Source: Sphingobium sp.
GTDB lineage: Bacteria; Pseudomonadota; Alphaproteobacteria; Sphingomonadales; Sphingomonadaceae
NCBI GenBank assembly: GCA_035196065.1
Contig: CP136575.1
Coordinates: 1,641,001-1,705,000, forward strand
Direction: 5' to 3'
DNA length: 64,000 nt
The notes under the pieces are model-generated. The model worked only from the letters and a program-made list of their open reading frames with translations. It made no database searches and was not told the origin of the DNA. Each line of letters opens with the position of its first letter. Within the stretch, counting starts at the first letter, position 1. The position numbers were made by a program, and so were the translations under genes. Of the stretch, positions 34,866-44,054 are shown piece after piece.

Positions 34866-35938
34866 CAGTCCATTTTCAGCAACGCCATTGGCGGACCATA
34901 GGTTTTGGGGCCAATATCCCAGCGCAGCACCTGAAGGCCGCCTTCATTTGCCGGACCTTCATCAGTATTATTGGCAAGGATGCGGGCGTTGGTGCGGATG
35001 GTGAAGCTGCCCTTCACCTCGACCGGCTCGAACTTGTTGTTTGAACCGCCCATGCCGGGGATTATCCCGCCGCCTGCGCCCATCAACGACATCAAAGAAA
35101 CATCGGCGTCATTGTGAAAGGTCGGCGCCTCGATGCGAACGCGGCCATTATCCCAGCGGGTGATGTGGATCATCGGGTTGCCCAGCGCATAACGCGGGAT
35201 CACCGGAAAAGCGAAATCATCGGCAAGCCTGCCCTTGGTCGCGTAATCGATCAGGAACACGCCATTGCCCTGATGCTCGACCTTGTTCCACGCTGCCAGA
35301 CGCTCGACTTCCTTGGTGAAACGCTCGATTGTCTTCGGGTCGCTTGGATCGATCCCGCCCAGCATGGCGGCGAACATTTTTTTGGCCGCTTCTTTATCTT
35401 TCTTGTTCTTGGCCTGCTGTTCGTCCCATTCCTTCTTCTGCTGCTCGACCTCTGCCGGCGTGCAATCGCGTTCCTCAAAATCCTCGCTCGCGGCCTCGAC
35501 TGTAGCAATTGCGGCATCTTCGGACACGCTTTCGGAGCCGTCGGTCGTTCCGCTATCTGTTTGAGACGATTTTGAAGCTGCCGTGCCGCTATCATCGCCG
35601 CCAATCTCGGCGATCCCGGCCGCAGCGGTGGCAGTATCGGCCTCTGCCTTCTGCTTGGCCTTTGCCTTGCGGTCGTCCTTCGCCTTTTTGGTTTCGTCGG
35701 GCAGTTCGCCGTAACAGGATGCTGTAAACTCGGTCTGGGTGGCGTCAGCCTCCAGCGTGTCGTTGATCAGATTGGCAAGCCCGACCAGCTGAATCTGGCC
35801 CTTATAGGTAAAGGCAAATTGCCCATCGGCCATGACGTTCAATTCGGAATCGAACTGGCCGGGCAGCAAAAGGCAGCCCGACAGACTCATCGGTGCGATG
35901 ATCGCAAGACCCAGTGCGGCGAATTTCTTTGCTTGCAT
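34865..35938 (-). CDS. Hypothetical lipoprotein with acidic low-complexity segment
   Basis: Protein of 357 residues with a lipoprotein signal ending LSGC (Cys22). The N-terminal part (ADGQFAFTYKGQIQLVGLANLI) and the C-terminal half (about 225-357) look folded, while about residues 90-190 are rich in Ala, Lys, Glu, Ser and Asp (KAKQKAEADTATAAAG). I do not recognise the family; similar proteins appear to be restricted to sphingomonads, which is from memory and untested. The start ATG at 35938 was chosen to begin the lipoprotein signal. Confidence 0.75.
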   Translation of the reverse strand: MQAKKFAALGLAIIAPMSLSGCLLLPGQFDSELNVMADGQFAFTYKGQIQLVGLANLINDTLEADATQTEFTASCYGELPDETKKAKDDRKAKAKQKAEADTATAAAGIAEIGGDDSGTAASKSSQTDSGTTDGSESVSEDAAIATVEAASEDFEERDCTPAEVEQQKKEWDEQQAKNKKDKEAAKKMFAAMLGGIDPSDPKTIERFTKEVERLAAWNKVEHQGNGVFLIDYATKGRLADDFAFPVIPRYALGNPMIHITRWDNGRVRIEAPTFHNDADVSLMSLMGAGGGIIPGMGGSNNKFEPVEVKGSFTIRTNARILANNTDEGPANEGGLQVLRWDIGPKTYGPPMALLKMD

Positions 35939-35939
35939 G

Positions 35940-36710
35940 TCAGCCTCCTTTGGGTTGGCGCAGCGTCGCGGCGGCATAAAGTGCCACAGCTGCTGCGTTG
36001 GAAACATTCAGGCTCTCCATCCGGTCACTGATGGGCAGCTTTGCCAGTGCGTCGCAATGCTCGGCGACATTATGCCGCATACCTTCGCCTTCCGCACCCA
36101 GCACCAGCGCGTTGCGGCGCGGAGATAGCGCCTTGTCGAGGGTCATGTCGGCATGGCCGGTTAGTCCGATCCGCCAATAGCCATGGTCGGCAATTTCTTC
36201 CAATGCGCGCGACAGGTTGACGACGCGGATCCACGGCATGGTTTCCAACGCGCCGGAGGCCGCCTTGGCGAGTACGCCCGATTCCGGCGGTGCATGACGA
36301 TCCTGCGTGACCACCGCGATCGCATCAAAGGCCGCGGCCGAACGGAAAATCGCGCCGACATTATGTGGATCGGTGACCTGGTCGAGGATCAACAAGGGGC
36401 GGTCATCATCCTCATGCCCTTCGAGCACGTCAGAAAGCCATACATCTTCAAGCGGCGCGACCTCGGCGACGATGCCCTGATGGGGCGCATCGCGCGGAAC
36501 GAAGCGTGCCAGATCGGTAACGTCGCAATATTGGATCGGCATTGCCGACGGGACATCCATCTGCGCAAGAGCCTCCCGCGTGCCCCAAATTTTGATGACC
36601 CGCCTTTCAGGATTGGCAATGGCGGCAAGCACGGCGTGGCGTCCCCAGAATTTTGGATTGCCGTTCAATTGGGCCGCTCCGCGGCGGCGATGACTTTTAT
36701 GTGAGCTCAT
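35940..36710 (-). CDS. rlmB: 23S rRNA 2'-O-ribose methyltransferase RlmB / TrmH family
   Basis: SPOUT-class methyltransferase of 256 residues that modifies G2251 of 23S rRNA. The knotted SAM-binding motifs are LDQVTDPHNVGAIFRSA, LVLGAEGEGMR and SLNVSNAAAVALY. The N-terminal substrate-binding domain begins FWGRHAVLAAIANPERR. The start is taken as the ATG at 36710; a TTG one codon earlier is also open. It lies 109 bp before the divergent tRNA-Tyr gene. Confidence 0.93.
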   Translation of the reverse strand: MSSHKSHRRRGAAQLNGNPKFWGRHAVLAAIANPERRVIKIWGTREALAQMDVPSAMPIQYCDVTDLARFVPRDAPHQGIVAEVAPLEDVWLSDVLEGHEDDDRPLLILDQVTDPHNVGAIFRSAAAFDAIAVVTQDRHAPPESGVLAKAASGALETMPWIRVVNLSRALEEIADHGYWRIGLTGHADMTLDKALSPRRNALVLGAEGEGMRHNVAEHCDALAKLPISDRMESLNVSNAAAVALYAAATLRQPKGG

Positions 36711-36819
36711 CAAGCCGCTATTCCATCTCGGCCATTGACAGGCAAGCGGCGTTTCGCCAATAGGCCGCTTCTTCTTGGGGAATGGCCCTTTGTTTTACAA
36801 CAAAGTCCCTTGGAAATGT

Positions 36820-36905
36820 GGACAGGTGGCCGAGTGGTTAAAGGCAGCAGACTGTAAATCTGCCCGGTTTTCCGTACGCTGGTTCGAATCCAGCCCTGTC
36901 CACCA
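36820..36905 (+). tRNA. tRNA-Tyr (anticodon GTA)
   Basis: An 86-nt class II tRNA. The acceptor stem GGACAGG pairs with CCTGTCC, the D arm carries GGCCGAGTGGTTAAAGGC, the anticodon GTA is at 36854-36856 in a CTGTAAA loop, a long variable arm follows, and the T loop is GGTTCGAATCC. The 3' CCA is encoded (36903-36905). Confidence 0.97.
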
Positions 36906-37020
36906 TCTACCCCTTCAGTTTCCGGCATGGCTATCTGTGTAGATCGTTCGATCGATGCGGGAATTTGGCGTTTGGTGATGCAGCCCTAGTCGTTTTTGGT
37001 GCGTGATGGTAACATAGCTT

Positions 37021-37281
37021 ATGAAGAAGAAGCGGCGCTATCTCACGGCCACCATGGCGGATGGTTATGTCAAAACCATCGGACCAACCGCCGATAGCTT
37101 CACCCATTATTGGCGGATCGTGGCCGAACTTGAAAGCGGCCAGACCGAGGTTTTCTGGGGACATTGCCGGTCGCTTGCGGAAGCCAAGCGCAAGCGCGTA
37201 CCGGCCGAAGAAGCTGCAAGGATGCGGAAATGGAAGAGTTTCGCGTTCGAAATTGCGGAGCTTGTTGAAACCCCGGCCTGA
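37021..37281 (+). CDS. Small hypothetical protein
   Basis: Basic protein of 86 residues beginning MKKKRRYLTATMADGYVKTIG, with WRIVAELESGQTEVFWGHCRSLAEAKRKR in the middle. It has no signal peptide or membrane segment. I recognise no family. The frame has G+C-rich third positions like its neighbours and ends 16 bp before the convergent carotene-cleavage gene. No strong ribosome-binding site is visible, so its reality is likely but not certain. Confidence 0.55.
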   Translation: MKKKRRYLTATMADGYVKTIGPTADSFTHYWRIVAELESGQTEVFWGHCRSLAEAKRKRVPAEEAARMRKWKSFAFEIAELVETPA

Positions 37282-37296
37282 AATTGCCCGGTAGGC

Positions 37297-38229
37297 TTAT
37301 CGAGCGGTTTTCTGTCGGATTTTTTCGACGAAAAGCGTCAGGAGCAGATGCGGGGCAGCCAGTACGGAAAGGGTGCGAAAAGCCTCCGCTGTCATCAGCG
37401 ATGATTGCCCTGTAAAGAAGGCCGGCGCGAAGACAGCCATTCCCAAAGCGCAGATGATGCAGATGGCGCTGCCATAGACCCAGAAACGCTGCACGGGCCA
37501 ATTGGGTAAGTCGCGTACCAAGCTTCGCATGTGCAAAGGGGAATGCAGAAATACGAAAAACAACAGGAATCCGAACTGGGGCGGCAGAGTTGCAAGGGCG
37601 GCAAAAGCGGTAAGTTGCGCCAGTGCCCAGCCGATATTTCCGGATCGGGCGGCTTGGCCCATGCCCACCAGGGTCACCAAAATGGCGACAGGCGTGATGG
37701 CAACCAAGATGCGGCGCAGCCATTCCGCTCCATCGCCGGCCAGCACGTTGAAAATGAAGCTCACCTCTTGCGGATGGGCAATTGCAGGTATGCACAGGAT
37801 GGACGCACCCGCCATGATCCGCAGCAAGCCCGATTCGATCATTCGCCAATCTTCACCGAAGTGCGCAGCGGAAAGAGCGAGGAATAGCCCCAAGGCCAAA
37901 AGTGGTTCGAAAAACCAAGTTGCGGCCATTGCAGCGGCGACGCCCAGATAGGCGGCAACCAGAATAGCTGCAGACGACCATTTCAATTGGAGCGCCTGCT
38001 TGGCCAACGCGATATCGAACGCGCCATGCGGCAAACCGCCGATAAGAATGAGTGCCGCAGCAGCGGCCAAGGCGATGTTGCTGGACAGAGAAACGTCCAA
38101 CATTGCCAGCGCGATGATGACAATCAAGGCGGGCCAGAAAAACATGGGGACCGGCACATTCTTTGGAAATGCGCCGGTCCCTTCAGCGGAAGGCGACCAG
38201 TTTTCTGTGACTGATCGGCTGAGTTCCAT
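37297..38229 (-). CDS. blh: Brp/Blh-type beta-carotene 15,15'-dioxygenase
   Basis: Integral membrane enzyme of 310 residues that cleaves beta-carotene into two retinal molecules. The iron-binding His residues of the family are visible: His68 (GLPHGAFD), His123 (SAAHFGED), His229 and His233 (FLHSPLHMR) and His294 (APHLLL). About eight to nine membrane helices fit the hydropathy. It starts 3 bp after the rhodopsin stop codon, so the two form one operon that makes the pump and its chromophore. Carotenoid biosynthesis genes are not in the window and must lie elsewhere. Confidence 0.93.
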   Translation of the reverse strand: MELSRSVTENWSPSAEGTGAFPKNVPVPMFFWPALIVIIALAMLDVSLSSNIALAAAAALILIGGLPHGAFDIALAKQALQLKWSSAAILVAAYLGVAAAMAATWFFEPLLALGLFLALSAAHFGEDWRMIESGLLRIMAGASILCIPAIAHPQEVSFIFNVLAGDGAEWLRRILVAITPVAILVTLVGMGQAARSGNIGWALAQLTAFAALATLPPQFGFLLFFVFLHSPLHMRSLVRDLPNWPVQRFWVYGSAICIICALGMAVFAPAFFTGQSSLMTAEAFRTLSVLAAPHLLLTLFVEKIRQKTAR

Positions 38230-38232
38230 TTG

Positions 38233-38985
38233 TTATGCCGAGGCGGCTTCTGCTTCCGACTTGCGGACAGCGATCACCCAGATCAGCACGCCAACGGCGG
38301 CCTTGGCGACCAGGTCAGCAATTGTGTAGCCGATCTGGATTGCGGTTTCGGCCGTTCCGCCCGAGATATTTGCATAGGGTGCCATATAGACAATCGGGTA
38401 GAAACCCCACGATGCGAACGTCAGCAAACGGGCTTTCTTGACCAGTTCGCGCACGCTTTCGGGTTGGCGTTCGATCGATGCGCTCAGGCCGCTGAACAAT
38501 TCCCAGATGATGTAGAGGAACGGAATAGCAGAGAGCGTGCCCCACAGAGCGCGGGTCGGGATGTCGGTGGCGATTTCGCCGGGATAACCCAATACGATCA
38601 TCAGCGCCGCAGCAAAGCCGAGCTTGGTTGCCTTGCTGACAGTTTCTTCACGGCTCAAACGCATGACCAGCACGAGTTCGATCAGCAGCAGCGGCACAGT
38701 TAACAGCCAGTCAACGTAGCGATAGGCATCGTTAAAGGCGTAACCGGTTGCGGTAAGGACGCCATTTTCGAACATATATGCTGCTTCCCAGCTTTCGAAA
38801 ATGCGCCAATAATGGTAGGCTGCAATGGCGCAAACCAGACCGGAAATGGTTACGGCTGTCTTATAATTGTCTGAAACTTGCGACCGACCAAGCCAAAGAA
38901 ACAGCGTTGCCGCCGCCATGGTCGCAAAGGTGAATGAAAAAGCGTTATAAACCAGTAGATACTGGAATGGACTAATCAACTCCAT
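38233..38985 (-). CDS. Xanthorhodopsin-like light-driven proton pump
   Basis: Seven-helix microbial rhodopsin of 250 residues. Helix C reads RYVDWLLTVPLLLIE, giving proton acceptor Asp92, Thr96 and donor Glu103 (the DTE set of proteorhodopsins), with Leu100 at the green-absorbing tuning position. His58 (YHYWR) corresponds to the His that pairs with the acceptor Asp. Retinal binds Lys228 in helix G (TIADLVAKAA). Gly149 in RALWGTLS matches the Gly that opens the carotenoid-antenna fenestration in xanthorhodopsin. An AAGGAGG ribosome-binding site precedes the ATG. Co-transcribed with blh. Outward proton pumping would supplement respiration in light. Confidence 0.95.
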   Translation of the reverse strand: MELISPFQYLLVYNAFSFTFATMAAATLFLWLGRSQVSDNYKTAVTISGLVCAIAAYHYWRIFESWEAAYMFENGVLTATGYAFNDAYRYVDWLLTVPLLLIELVLVMRLSREETVSKATKLGFAAALMIVLGYPGEIATDIPTRALWGTLSAIPFLYIIWELFSGLSASIERQPESVRELVKKARLLTFASWGFYPIVYMAPYANISGGTAETAIQIGYTIADLVAKAAVGVLIWVIAVRKSEAEAASA

Positions 38986-39282
38986 GTTTTCCTCCTTAAG
39001 TAGCGGAACATAGGTTTCGCTGCATTTCGGAGAGGTCCCTGTTGAGCATACCCCTCTCCCCTATTTGCTGAACCTCAAATGTAAAAAGGGGTATCAGCGG
39101 GTAACATTTTTCACGTGTGGCCGATATTAACTATACGGCTTTTTCTTGGGCGGGCTTTGCCCCTACGGGATTCCAGAGGGGGCCGCTTTTCAAACGCAAA
39201 GCAGCGGATTGGCTTTTGCTGGATTGAGGCCTGTCAGATTTCCCAATTTTCTGCGACGCCACGATATCCCGCAGGCGCTCTC
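38986..39282. promoter_or_regulatory. Rhodopsin promoter region
   Basis: About 297 bp between the rhodopsin start and the priA stop, both genes on the minus strand. It contains the rhodopsin ribosome-binding site (38991-38997) and an inverted repeat TACCCCT (39049-39055) / AGGGGTA (39087-39093) with a 31-bp spacer, about 65-110 bp upstream of the gene. No gene is evident; a plus-strand frame there has no support. Confidence 0.45.
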
Positions 39283-41469
39283 TCACATGAAACTATAGGG
39301 ATCCACATCAACGCCGATGCGCACGCCGCGCGGGAAATTTAGGCTGCCGAGCCATTCGCGCAGTATCGCCTGCAGTTCGACCGTACGTTGGGCATGGACG
39401 AGGAGCCGCTGTCGGTGGCGGCCGCGCAGCATGGCAAGCGGTGCGGGTGCAGGGCCATAGACATACATGCCATCGGTCTTGGGGGCGCTGCCGCCAATGG
39501 CGCGGGCTGCTTGAATGGCCTCGCCTTCATCTTCGGATGACACGATAATTGCGGCATAGCGGCCGAAGGGCGGGGCCCCGGCGCGTTGGCGTTGCGCCGT
39601 TTCGGCGTCATAAAATCCGTCGCGGTCGCCATTGACCAGCGCTGCGATAACCGGGTGCGAAGGGTTGCGCGTCTGGATGAAAACCTCTCCCGGCTTTTCC
39701 GCACGCCCGGCGCGGCCGGCGACCTGTGCGATTTGCTGGAAGGTTCGCTCTGCGGCGCGCAGATCGCCGCCTTCCAATCCCAGATCGGCGTCAATCACGC
39801 CAACAAGCGTCAGGTCCGGGAAATGATAGCCCTTGGTAACAAGCTGCGTCCCGATGATGATATCAATCGCCTTTTCTTCGACCATGGCGACAAATTCGGC
39901 AGCCTTTTCGGGCGACCATAATGTGTCAGAGGTGGCGACGATGGTGCGCGCATCGGGCAACAGCCTTTTCACCTCTTCGCAAATCCGCTCCACACCCGGG
40001 CCGCACGGCACCAGCGCGTCTTCAGTGCTGCATTCGGGGCAGGCGTCGGGCGGTGGCATCACATGGCCGCAATGGTGGCAGGCAAGGCGGCGCACCAGCC
40101 GGTGCTCGACCATCCATGCGGTGCAATTGGGGCATTGGAAACGGTGGCCGCAACTGCGGCACAGCGTTAGCGGCGCATAGCCGCGACGGTTGAGGAACAA
40201 CAGGCTTTGTTCGCCGCGTTCCAGCCTGTCTTCGAGTGCGCGCAGCAAGGTGGGAGCAATCCAGTGTCCGCGTTCGGGCGCATCCTGCGTCAGATCTATA
40301 GCGGCGACCGTGGGAAGTTGTGCTGCGCCAAAGCGGGAGGGTATTGCAAGACCGGTATATCGGCCGATGGATACCATATGCCGACTCTCAATAGCGGGCG
40401 TCGCACTTGCCAGCACTACCGGAAAGCCCTCGAACTTGCCGCGCATAACGGCAACATCGCGTGCATGATACCGCACGCCGTCTTCCTGCTTGAAACTGAT
40501 TTCATGGGCTTCGTCGACGATGATCAGGCCCGGCTTCGCAAAGGGCAGGAACAGCGCGGATCGCGCGCCGGCAACAACTTGCACGCGCCCCTCTGCCACG
40601 CCGCGCCAGACGCGCCGGCGCTGCGTCTGCCGCATGCCGCTGTGCCATGTGGCAGGCTCTACACCAAAGCGCGTCTCGAAGCGCTGGAGAAATGGTTGCG
40701 TCAGGGCAATTTCTGGTAATAAAACAAGTACCTGTTTGCCATATTTCAAAGCTTCTGCGACAGCTTCGAAATAGGTTTCGGTCTTTCCAGAACCCGTGAC
40801 GCCATCAAGCACAATCGGTTCAAATTGCCCGGTGCGCACCGATGCGCGCATCGCTTCTGCGGCTGTTTCTTGTGCGGCGTTCAGTTCAGGCTGGTGATGG
40901 CCCGGATCGGGATTGGTGAAAGGGCTATCGACGGCGACGCTGACCGGTTCGAGCGCGCCGGCTTTGACCAGCCCACGGATCACCGCTTCGCTCACACCGG
41001 CTTGCTCTGCCAGTTCGCGCACCAGCCCCTGGGCATCGACCAGTGCATCCAGTGCCGCCGCACGTTGCGGCGTCAATCGTGCGGGCTCCACCCCGGACGG
41101 ACGATATTCGGTGATTGTGCCGCCTGACGAGAAGGCTGCTGATGATGACAAAACCATGCGCAGCACCGCGGCATGGTTGGCGAGATAATAATCGGCCACC
41201 CAATCGACCAAGCGGCGCAGCCCTGGCGCAATGGGCGGTACGTCGACCAGTTCGATGATGTTACGCAAACGGGTTTCGTCAATCGGCTCGTCGGCGAAAA
41301 AGCCCTCGTCCCAGATCACGCCGATCAGTTTGCGCGGGCCCAGCGGAACCACCACGACTGAACCGGGTCCTGCATCCATCCAGTCAGGCAGGCGATAGTC
41401 CAGCGGCCCGATCGCCTGTGTCAGGAGGATAACGCGGACGCGCGTTCCAGTCGGGCGGGGGCGATTCAT
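39283..41469 (-). CDS. priA: Primosomal protein N' (PriA helicase)
   Basis: Replication-restart helicase of 728 residues. The N-terminal DNA-binding domain starts RVRVILLTQAIGPLDYRLPD. Walker A is GVTGSGKTETY, the DEAH box is IVDEAHE, and two zinc-binding clusters appear as CRSCGHRFQCPNC and CHHCGHVMPPPDACPEC. TKGYHFPDLTLVGV and QVAGRAGRAEKPGEV are motifs V and VI. The start ATG at 41469 (MNRPRPTGTRVRV) is favoured over the longer open frame. Confidence 0.95.
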   Translation of the reverse strand: MNRPRPTGTRVRVILLTQAIGPLDYRLPDWMDAGPGSVVVVPLGPRKLIGVIWDEGFFADEPIDETRLRNIIELVDVPPIAPGLRRLVDWVADYYLANHAAVLRMVLSSSAAFSSGGTITEYRPSGVEPARLTPQRAAALDALVDAQGLVRELAEQAGVSEAVIRGLVKAGALEPVSVAVDSPFTNPDPGHHQPELNAAQETAAEAMRASVRTGQFEPIVLDGVTGSGKTETYFEAVAEALKYGKQVLVLLPEIALTQPFLQRFETRFGVEPATWHSGMRQTQRRRVWRGVAEGRVQVVAGARSALFLPFAKPGLIIVDEAHEISFKQEDGVRYHARDVAVMRGKFEGFPVVLASATPAIESRHMVSIGRYTGLAIPSRFGAAQLPTVAAIDLTQDAPERGHWIAPTLLRALEDRLERGEQSLLFLNRRGYAPLTLCRSCGHRFQCPNCTAWMVEHRLVRRLACHHCGHVMPPPDACPECSTEDALVPCGPGVERICEEVKRLLPDARTIVATSDTLWSPEKAAEFVAMVEEKAIDIIIGTQLVTKGYHFPDLTLVGVIDADLGLEGGDLRAAERTFQQIAQVAGRAGRAEKPGEVFIQTRNPSHPVIAALVNGDRDGFYDAETAQRQRAGAPPFGRYAAIIVSSEDEGEAIQAARAIGGSAPKTDGMYVYGPAPAPLAMLRGRHRQRLLVHAQRTVELQAILREWLGSLNFPRGVRIGVDVDPYSFM

Positions 41470-41583
41470 CGCTGCGATATAGAACGCAAGGCCAGTGTCG
41501 TCATCCTCCACCTGCAGCAATCGTTCATCGTGCGGCCATCAAATGAATGATAACAGAAAGATAAGGACCAGAGGAGCTTTGCC

Positions 41584-42270
41584 ATGACCATGAATTTCGA
41601 CCGTCGCCAATTGATGCTGGCAGGGCTTGCCGGCACGACATTGCTGTTGCCGGGTTGCCAGTCGGCGCCACGCATCAGCCTGACCGAGATCATCCGCAGA
41701 TTGTTGACCTATTCGTCACAAAATGCCTTTGCAATGCTGCTCCAGCCGGGCGGTTTTTACGATAATTCTGTTGCGCGCATCGCCTTGCCCGACGAATTTG
41801 GCGGCGGTCGGGGCACGACCCTGTTGTCCGCGATCTTGCAGAGCCAGACGTTCCGCGACCGCTTGCAGCGCCAACTTAACCGTGCAGCAGAACGAGGCGC
41901 AGAACGGGCGGCGCCGCTTGTTGCGGACGCGATTCGCACAGTCAGTATCGACGCCGCTCAGGAAATCGTGCGCGGGAACCCGCAAGCCGCAACAGCCTTC
42001 CTGCGCGGACGAATGGGGCCCGCGCTGCTTGATGCGATGCTGCCCGGGGTTAGCGACGGCCTGCGGGTTTTTGACGATCAGGTCATCAATCGCGCCGTGC
42101 AGTCGGTGACCGGTTTTGACATGGCAAAGCTTGGGCGCGACATTACGCGCCGCGCCGAAGATTCAATATGGGCCGCAATCGGTGCCGAAGAGGCTGCGAT
42201 CCGCGCCGATCCGCGCCGGACCAATGATCCGTTGCTGATGGGTGTGTTTGGGGTGACGAACCGGCTTTAG
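41584..42270 (+). CDS. DUF4197 family lipoprotein
   Basis: Protein of 228 residues. A signal with twin Arg (DRRQLMLAG) ends in the lipobox LPGC (Cys25). The rest is helical and Ala/Arg-rich, with LPDEFGGGRGTTLLSAIL... and GVSDGLRVFDDQVINRAVQSVTGFD, the pattern of the DUF4197 family of uncharacterised proteobacterial proteins. It overlaps the tail of the convergent SDR by 4 bp and is divergent from priA. Function unknown. Confidence 0.8.
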   Translation: MTMNFDRRQLMLAGLAGTTLLLPGCQSAPRISLTEIIRRLLTYSSQNAFAMLLQPGGFYDNSVARIALPDEFGGGRGTTLLSAILQSQTFRDRLQRQLNRAAERGAERAAPLVADAIRTVSIDAAQEIVRGNPQAATAFLRGRMGPALLDAMLPGVSDGLRVFDDQVINRAVQSVTGFDMAKLGRDITRRAEDSIWAAIGAEEAAIRADPRRTNDPLLMGVFGVTNRL

Positions 42271-43064
42271 CGCTGCGGCGGGGAGGTTGCGTCGCCACCC
42301 GCATCGCCCAGTTCAGATCCGCCATCGACATTGATGATAGCGCCCGTCACATAGCGTGCGGCATCGCTGGCCAGCCATAGGCAGGCATCGGCGATGTCGT
42401 CCTTCGTACCCCAATCGCGGAGCGCGATGCGGCCTTTGCTGGCTTTGACATAATCCTCATTGGGCGCCAGCCGCGCCATGCCTTCAGTATCGCCAATCGG
42501 GCCAGGCGAGACGGCGTTGACGCGCACGCCTGCAGGGCCCCATTCCATGGCAAGACATTTGGTAACCTGGTTGACGCCGGCCTTTGCCGCACAGGCGTGA
42601 ATTTGGTTCATCATCGGCCGCACGGCCTGGCCTGCGGTAATGGCCACCAGTGAAGCGCCCGGTTTGCGCAGATGCTGATAGCTGGCGTGGAAGACGTTGA
42701 AGGTACCGAGCAGGTCGATATCGATCACCGTCTTGAAGGCATTGGCGCTCATTCCGAGCGCTGGCGCAAGGAAATTGCCCGCTGCACCTGACAGCACGAT
42801 GTCGATCTCGCCAAATGTGTCGCGGCAATGGGCGAATGCCTCGGCGACCTTGGCATAATCGCGCACATCGCAGGCCATGCCGATTGCGTCGCCGGAAATG
42901 GTTGCGGCGGCGGCGGCGATCTTTTCTTCGCTGCGACTGATCACCATCACTTTCGCGCCAGCTTGGGCATAACGTTGTGCGATCCGCAGGTTGATCCCCG
43001 ATGATGCACCTGCGACAAAAGCCACCTTGCCGGCCAGTAATTCAGGGTTGAAAGTGTCGGTCAT
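42267..43064 (-). CDS. SDR similar to peroxisomal 2,4-dienoyl-CoA reductase
   Basis: SDR of 265 residues. The cofactor loop is [20 protein letters not shown] and the active-site region is [23 protein letters not shown], where the usual Tyr of YxxxK is replaced by Ala but the Lys is kept. This exact pattern (AAKAxVdxxTrxLAvEWGP...VNAVSPGPI) marks the DECR2-type 2,4-dienoyl-CoA reductases, which use an Asp/Lys mechanism. It would help degrade unsaturated fatty acids by removing 2,4-double bonds. Single gene, divergent from the transaldolase. Confidence 0.85.
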   Translation of the reverse strand: MTDTFNPELLAGKVAFVAGASSGINLRIAQRYAQAGAKVMVISRSEEKIAAAAATISGDAIGMACDVRDYAKVAEAFAHCRDTFGEIDIVLSGAAGNFLAPALGMSANAFKTVIDIDLLGTFNVFHASYQHLRKPGASLVAITAGQAVRPMMNQIHACAAKAGVNQVTKCLAMEWGPAGVRVNAVSPGPIGDTEGMARLAPNEDYVKASKGRIALRDWGTKDDIADACLWLASDAARYVTGAIINVDGGSELGDAGGDATSPPQR

Positions 43065-43166
43065 CGCTTGATCCTCTCTCCGTCGATTATGCGCTGTGCA
43101 TTAGGCGCAAGTTTTGCCAATAGGCAATGCAGTGATTCCACCCGCAAAAGAAAGAGCCGCTGGCCC

Positions 43167-43820
43167 ATGAAATTCTTCGCCGATACCGCCGAAATCGCCG
43201 ACATCCAGGAACTGGCTGCTACTGGTCTTCTTGACGGGGTGACGACCAACCCGTCGCTGATAGCTAAGTCGGGCCGCGATTTTATCGAGGTGACGCGCGA
43301 GATTTGCGGTATCGTTGATGGGCCGGTGTCGGCTGAAGTCGTCGCGCTTGACCATGTAACGATGATGAAAGAAGCCGAAGTGCTGCGTAAGATCGCAGAC
43401 AATGTCTGCATCAAGGTGCCGTTGACGATCGACGGCCTCAAGACTTGCAAGGCGCTGACCAGCGACGGCACGATGGTCAATGTCACGCTCTGTTTCTCTG
43501 CCAACCAAGCGCTGTTGGCAGCCAAAGCCGGCGCGACCTTCATCTCGCCCTTTGTCGGCCGGCATGATGACAATGGTTTTGACGGTATGCAGCTGATCAG
43601 CGACATTCGCCTGATCTATGACAATTATGATTTCGCGACTGAGATCCTTGTCGCCAGCGTGCGTCATGGCATCCATGTGCTTGAAGCCGCCAAAATAGGC
43701 GCTGATGTGATGACCGCGCCGCCATCGGTGATCAAGGGGCTGTTCAAGCATATCTTGACCGACAAGGGCATCGAAGGCTTCCTCGCCGACTGGGCAAAGA
43801 CCGGACAGGCGATCGGTTGA
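43167..43820 (+). CDS. tal: Transaldolase (small TalC/FSA-like subfamily)
   Basis: Enzyme of 217 residues that transfers a dihydroxyacetone unit in the pentose phosphate pathway. It shows [14 protein letters not shown], the Schiff-base Lys83 in [12 protein letters not shown], and [33 protein letters not shown] core (here [12 protein letters not shown]). Glu57 (VSAEVVA) sits where fructose-6-phosphate aldolases have Gln, favouring transaldolase activity. The ATG at 43167 was chosen for family length; the frame is open further upstream. Confidence 0.92.
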   Translation: MKFFADTAEIADIQELAATGLLDGVTTNPSLIAKSGRDFIEVTREICGIVDGPVSAEVVALDHVTMMKEAEVLRKIADNVCIKVPLTIDGLKTCKALTSDGTMVNVTLCFSANQALLAAKAGATFISPFVGRHDDNGFDGMQLISDIRLIYDNYDFATEILVASVRHGIHVLEAAKIGADVMTAPPSVIKGLFKHILTDKGIEGFLADWAKTGQAIG

Positions 43821-43868
43821 TTTTGATCTAAATGCATGACCTAATGCCCTATCGGCAGGAGGCGGAGC

Positions 43869-44015
43869 ATGCAAAAGATCGACAAGCGGTTTCTCGGAGT
43901 GGGTGTTGCTATAGGCGCGGGTTTGGGCGTTGCCACTGGCAACTTGGCTATCTGCCTTGCACTCGGCGTGGTTTTTGGGCTGGTAGTGGGCAGGTTTAAG
44001 GCGCGAAAACCCTGA
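43869..44015 (+). CDS. Small glycine-zipper membrane protein, 48 residues
   Basis: A 48-residue frame with a GGAGGCGGAGC ribosome-binding site directly before its ATG. It begins MQKIDKRFLGVGVAIGAG and continues with two short hydrophobic stretches separated by TGN, ending in a basic tail (RFKARKP). Gly recurs every three to five residues, as in glycine-zipper proteins. It lies 48 bp after transaldolase and 39 bp before the quinone oxidoreductase on the same strand. Function unknown. Confidence 0.65.
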   Translation: MQKIDKRFLGVGVAIGAGLGVATGNLAICLALGVVFGLVVGRFKARKP

Positions 44016-44054
44016 ATTTGCATCGGGCCTACTAGAAAAGGTTGGAAAACAGAT

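Noticed and set aside
36710-36928. A minus-strand frame of 72 codons over the tRNA-Tyr gene
   Set aside because: It reads through the antisense of the tRNA and gives the kind of spurious peptide commonly annotated over tRNAs.
39001-39120. GGAAC-type ECF (general stress) promoter before the rhodopsin gene
   Set aside because: A GGAAC occurs, but on the plus strand and without a correctly spaced GTT on the minus strand, so it would not drive the rhodopsin operon.
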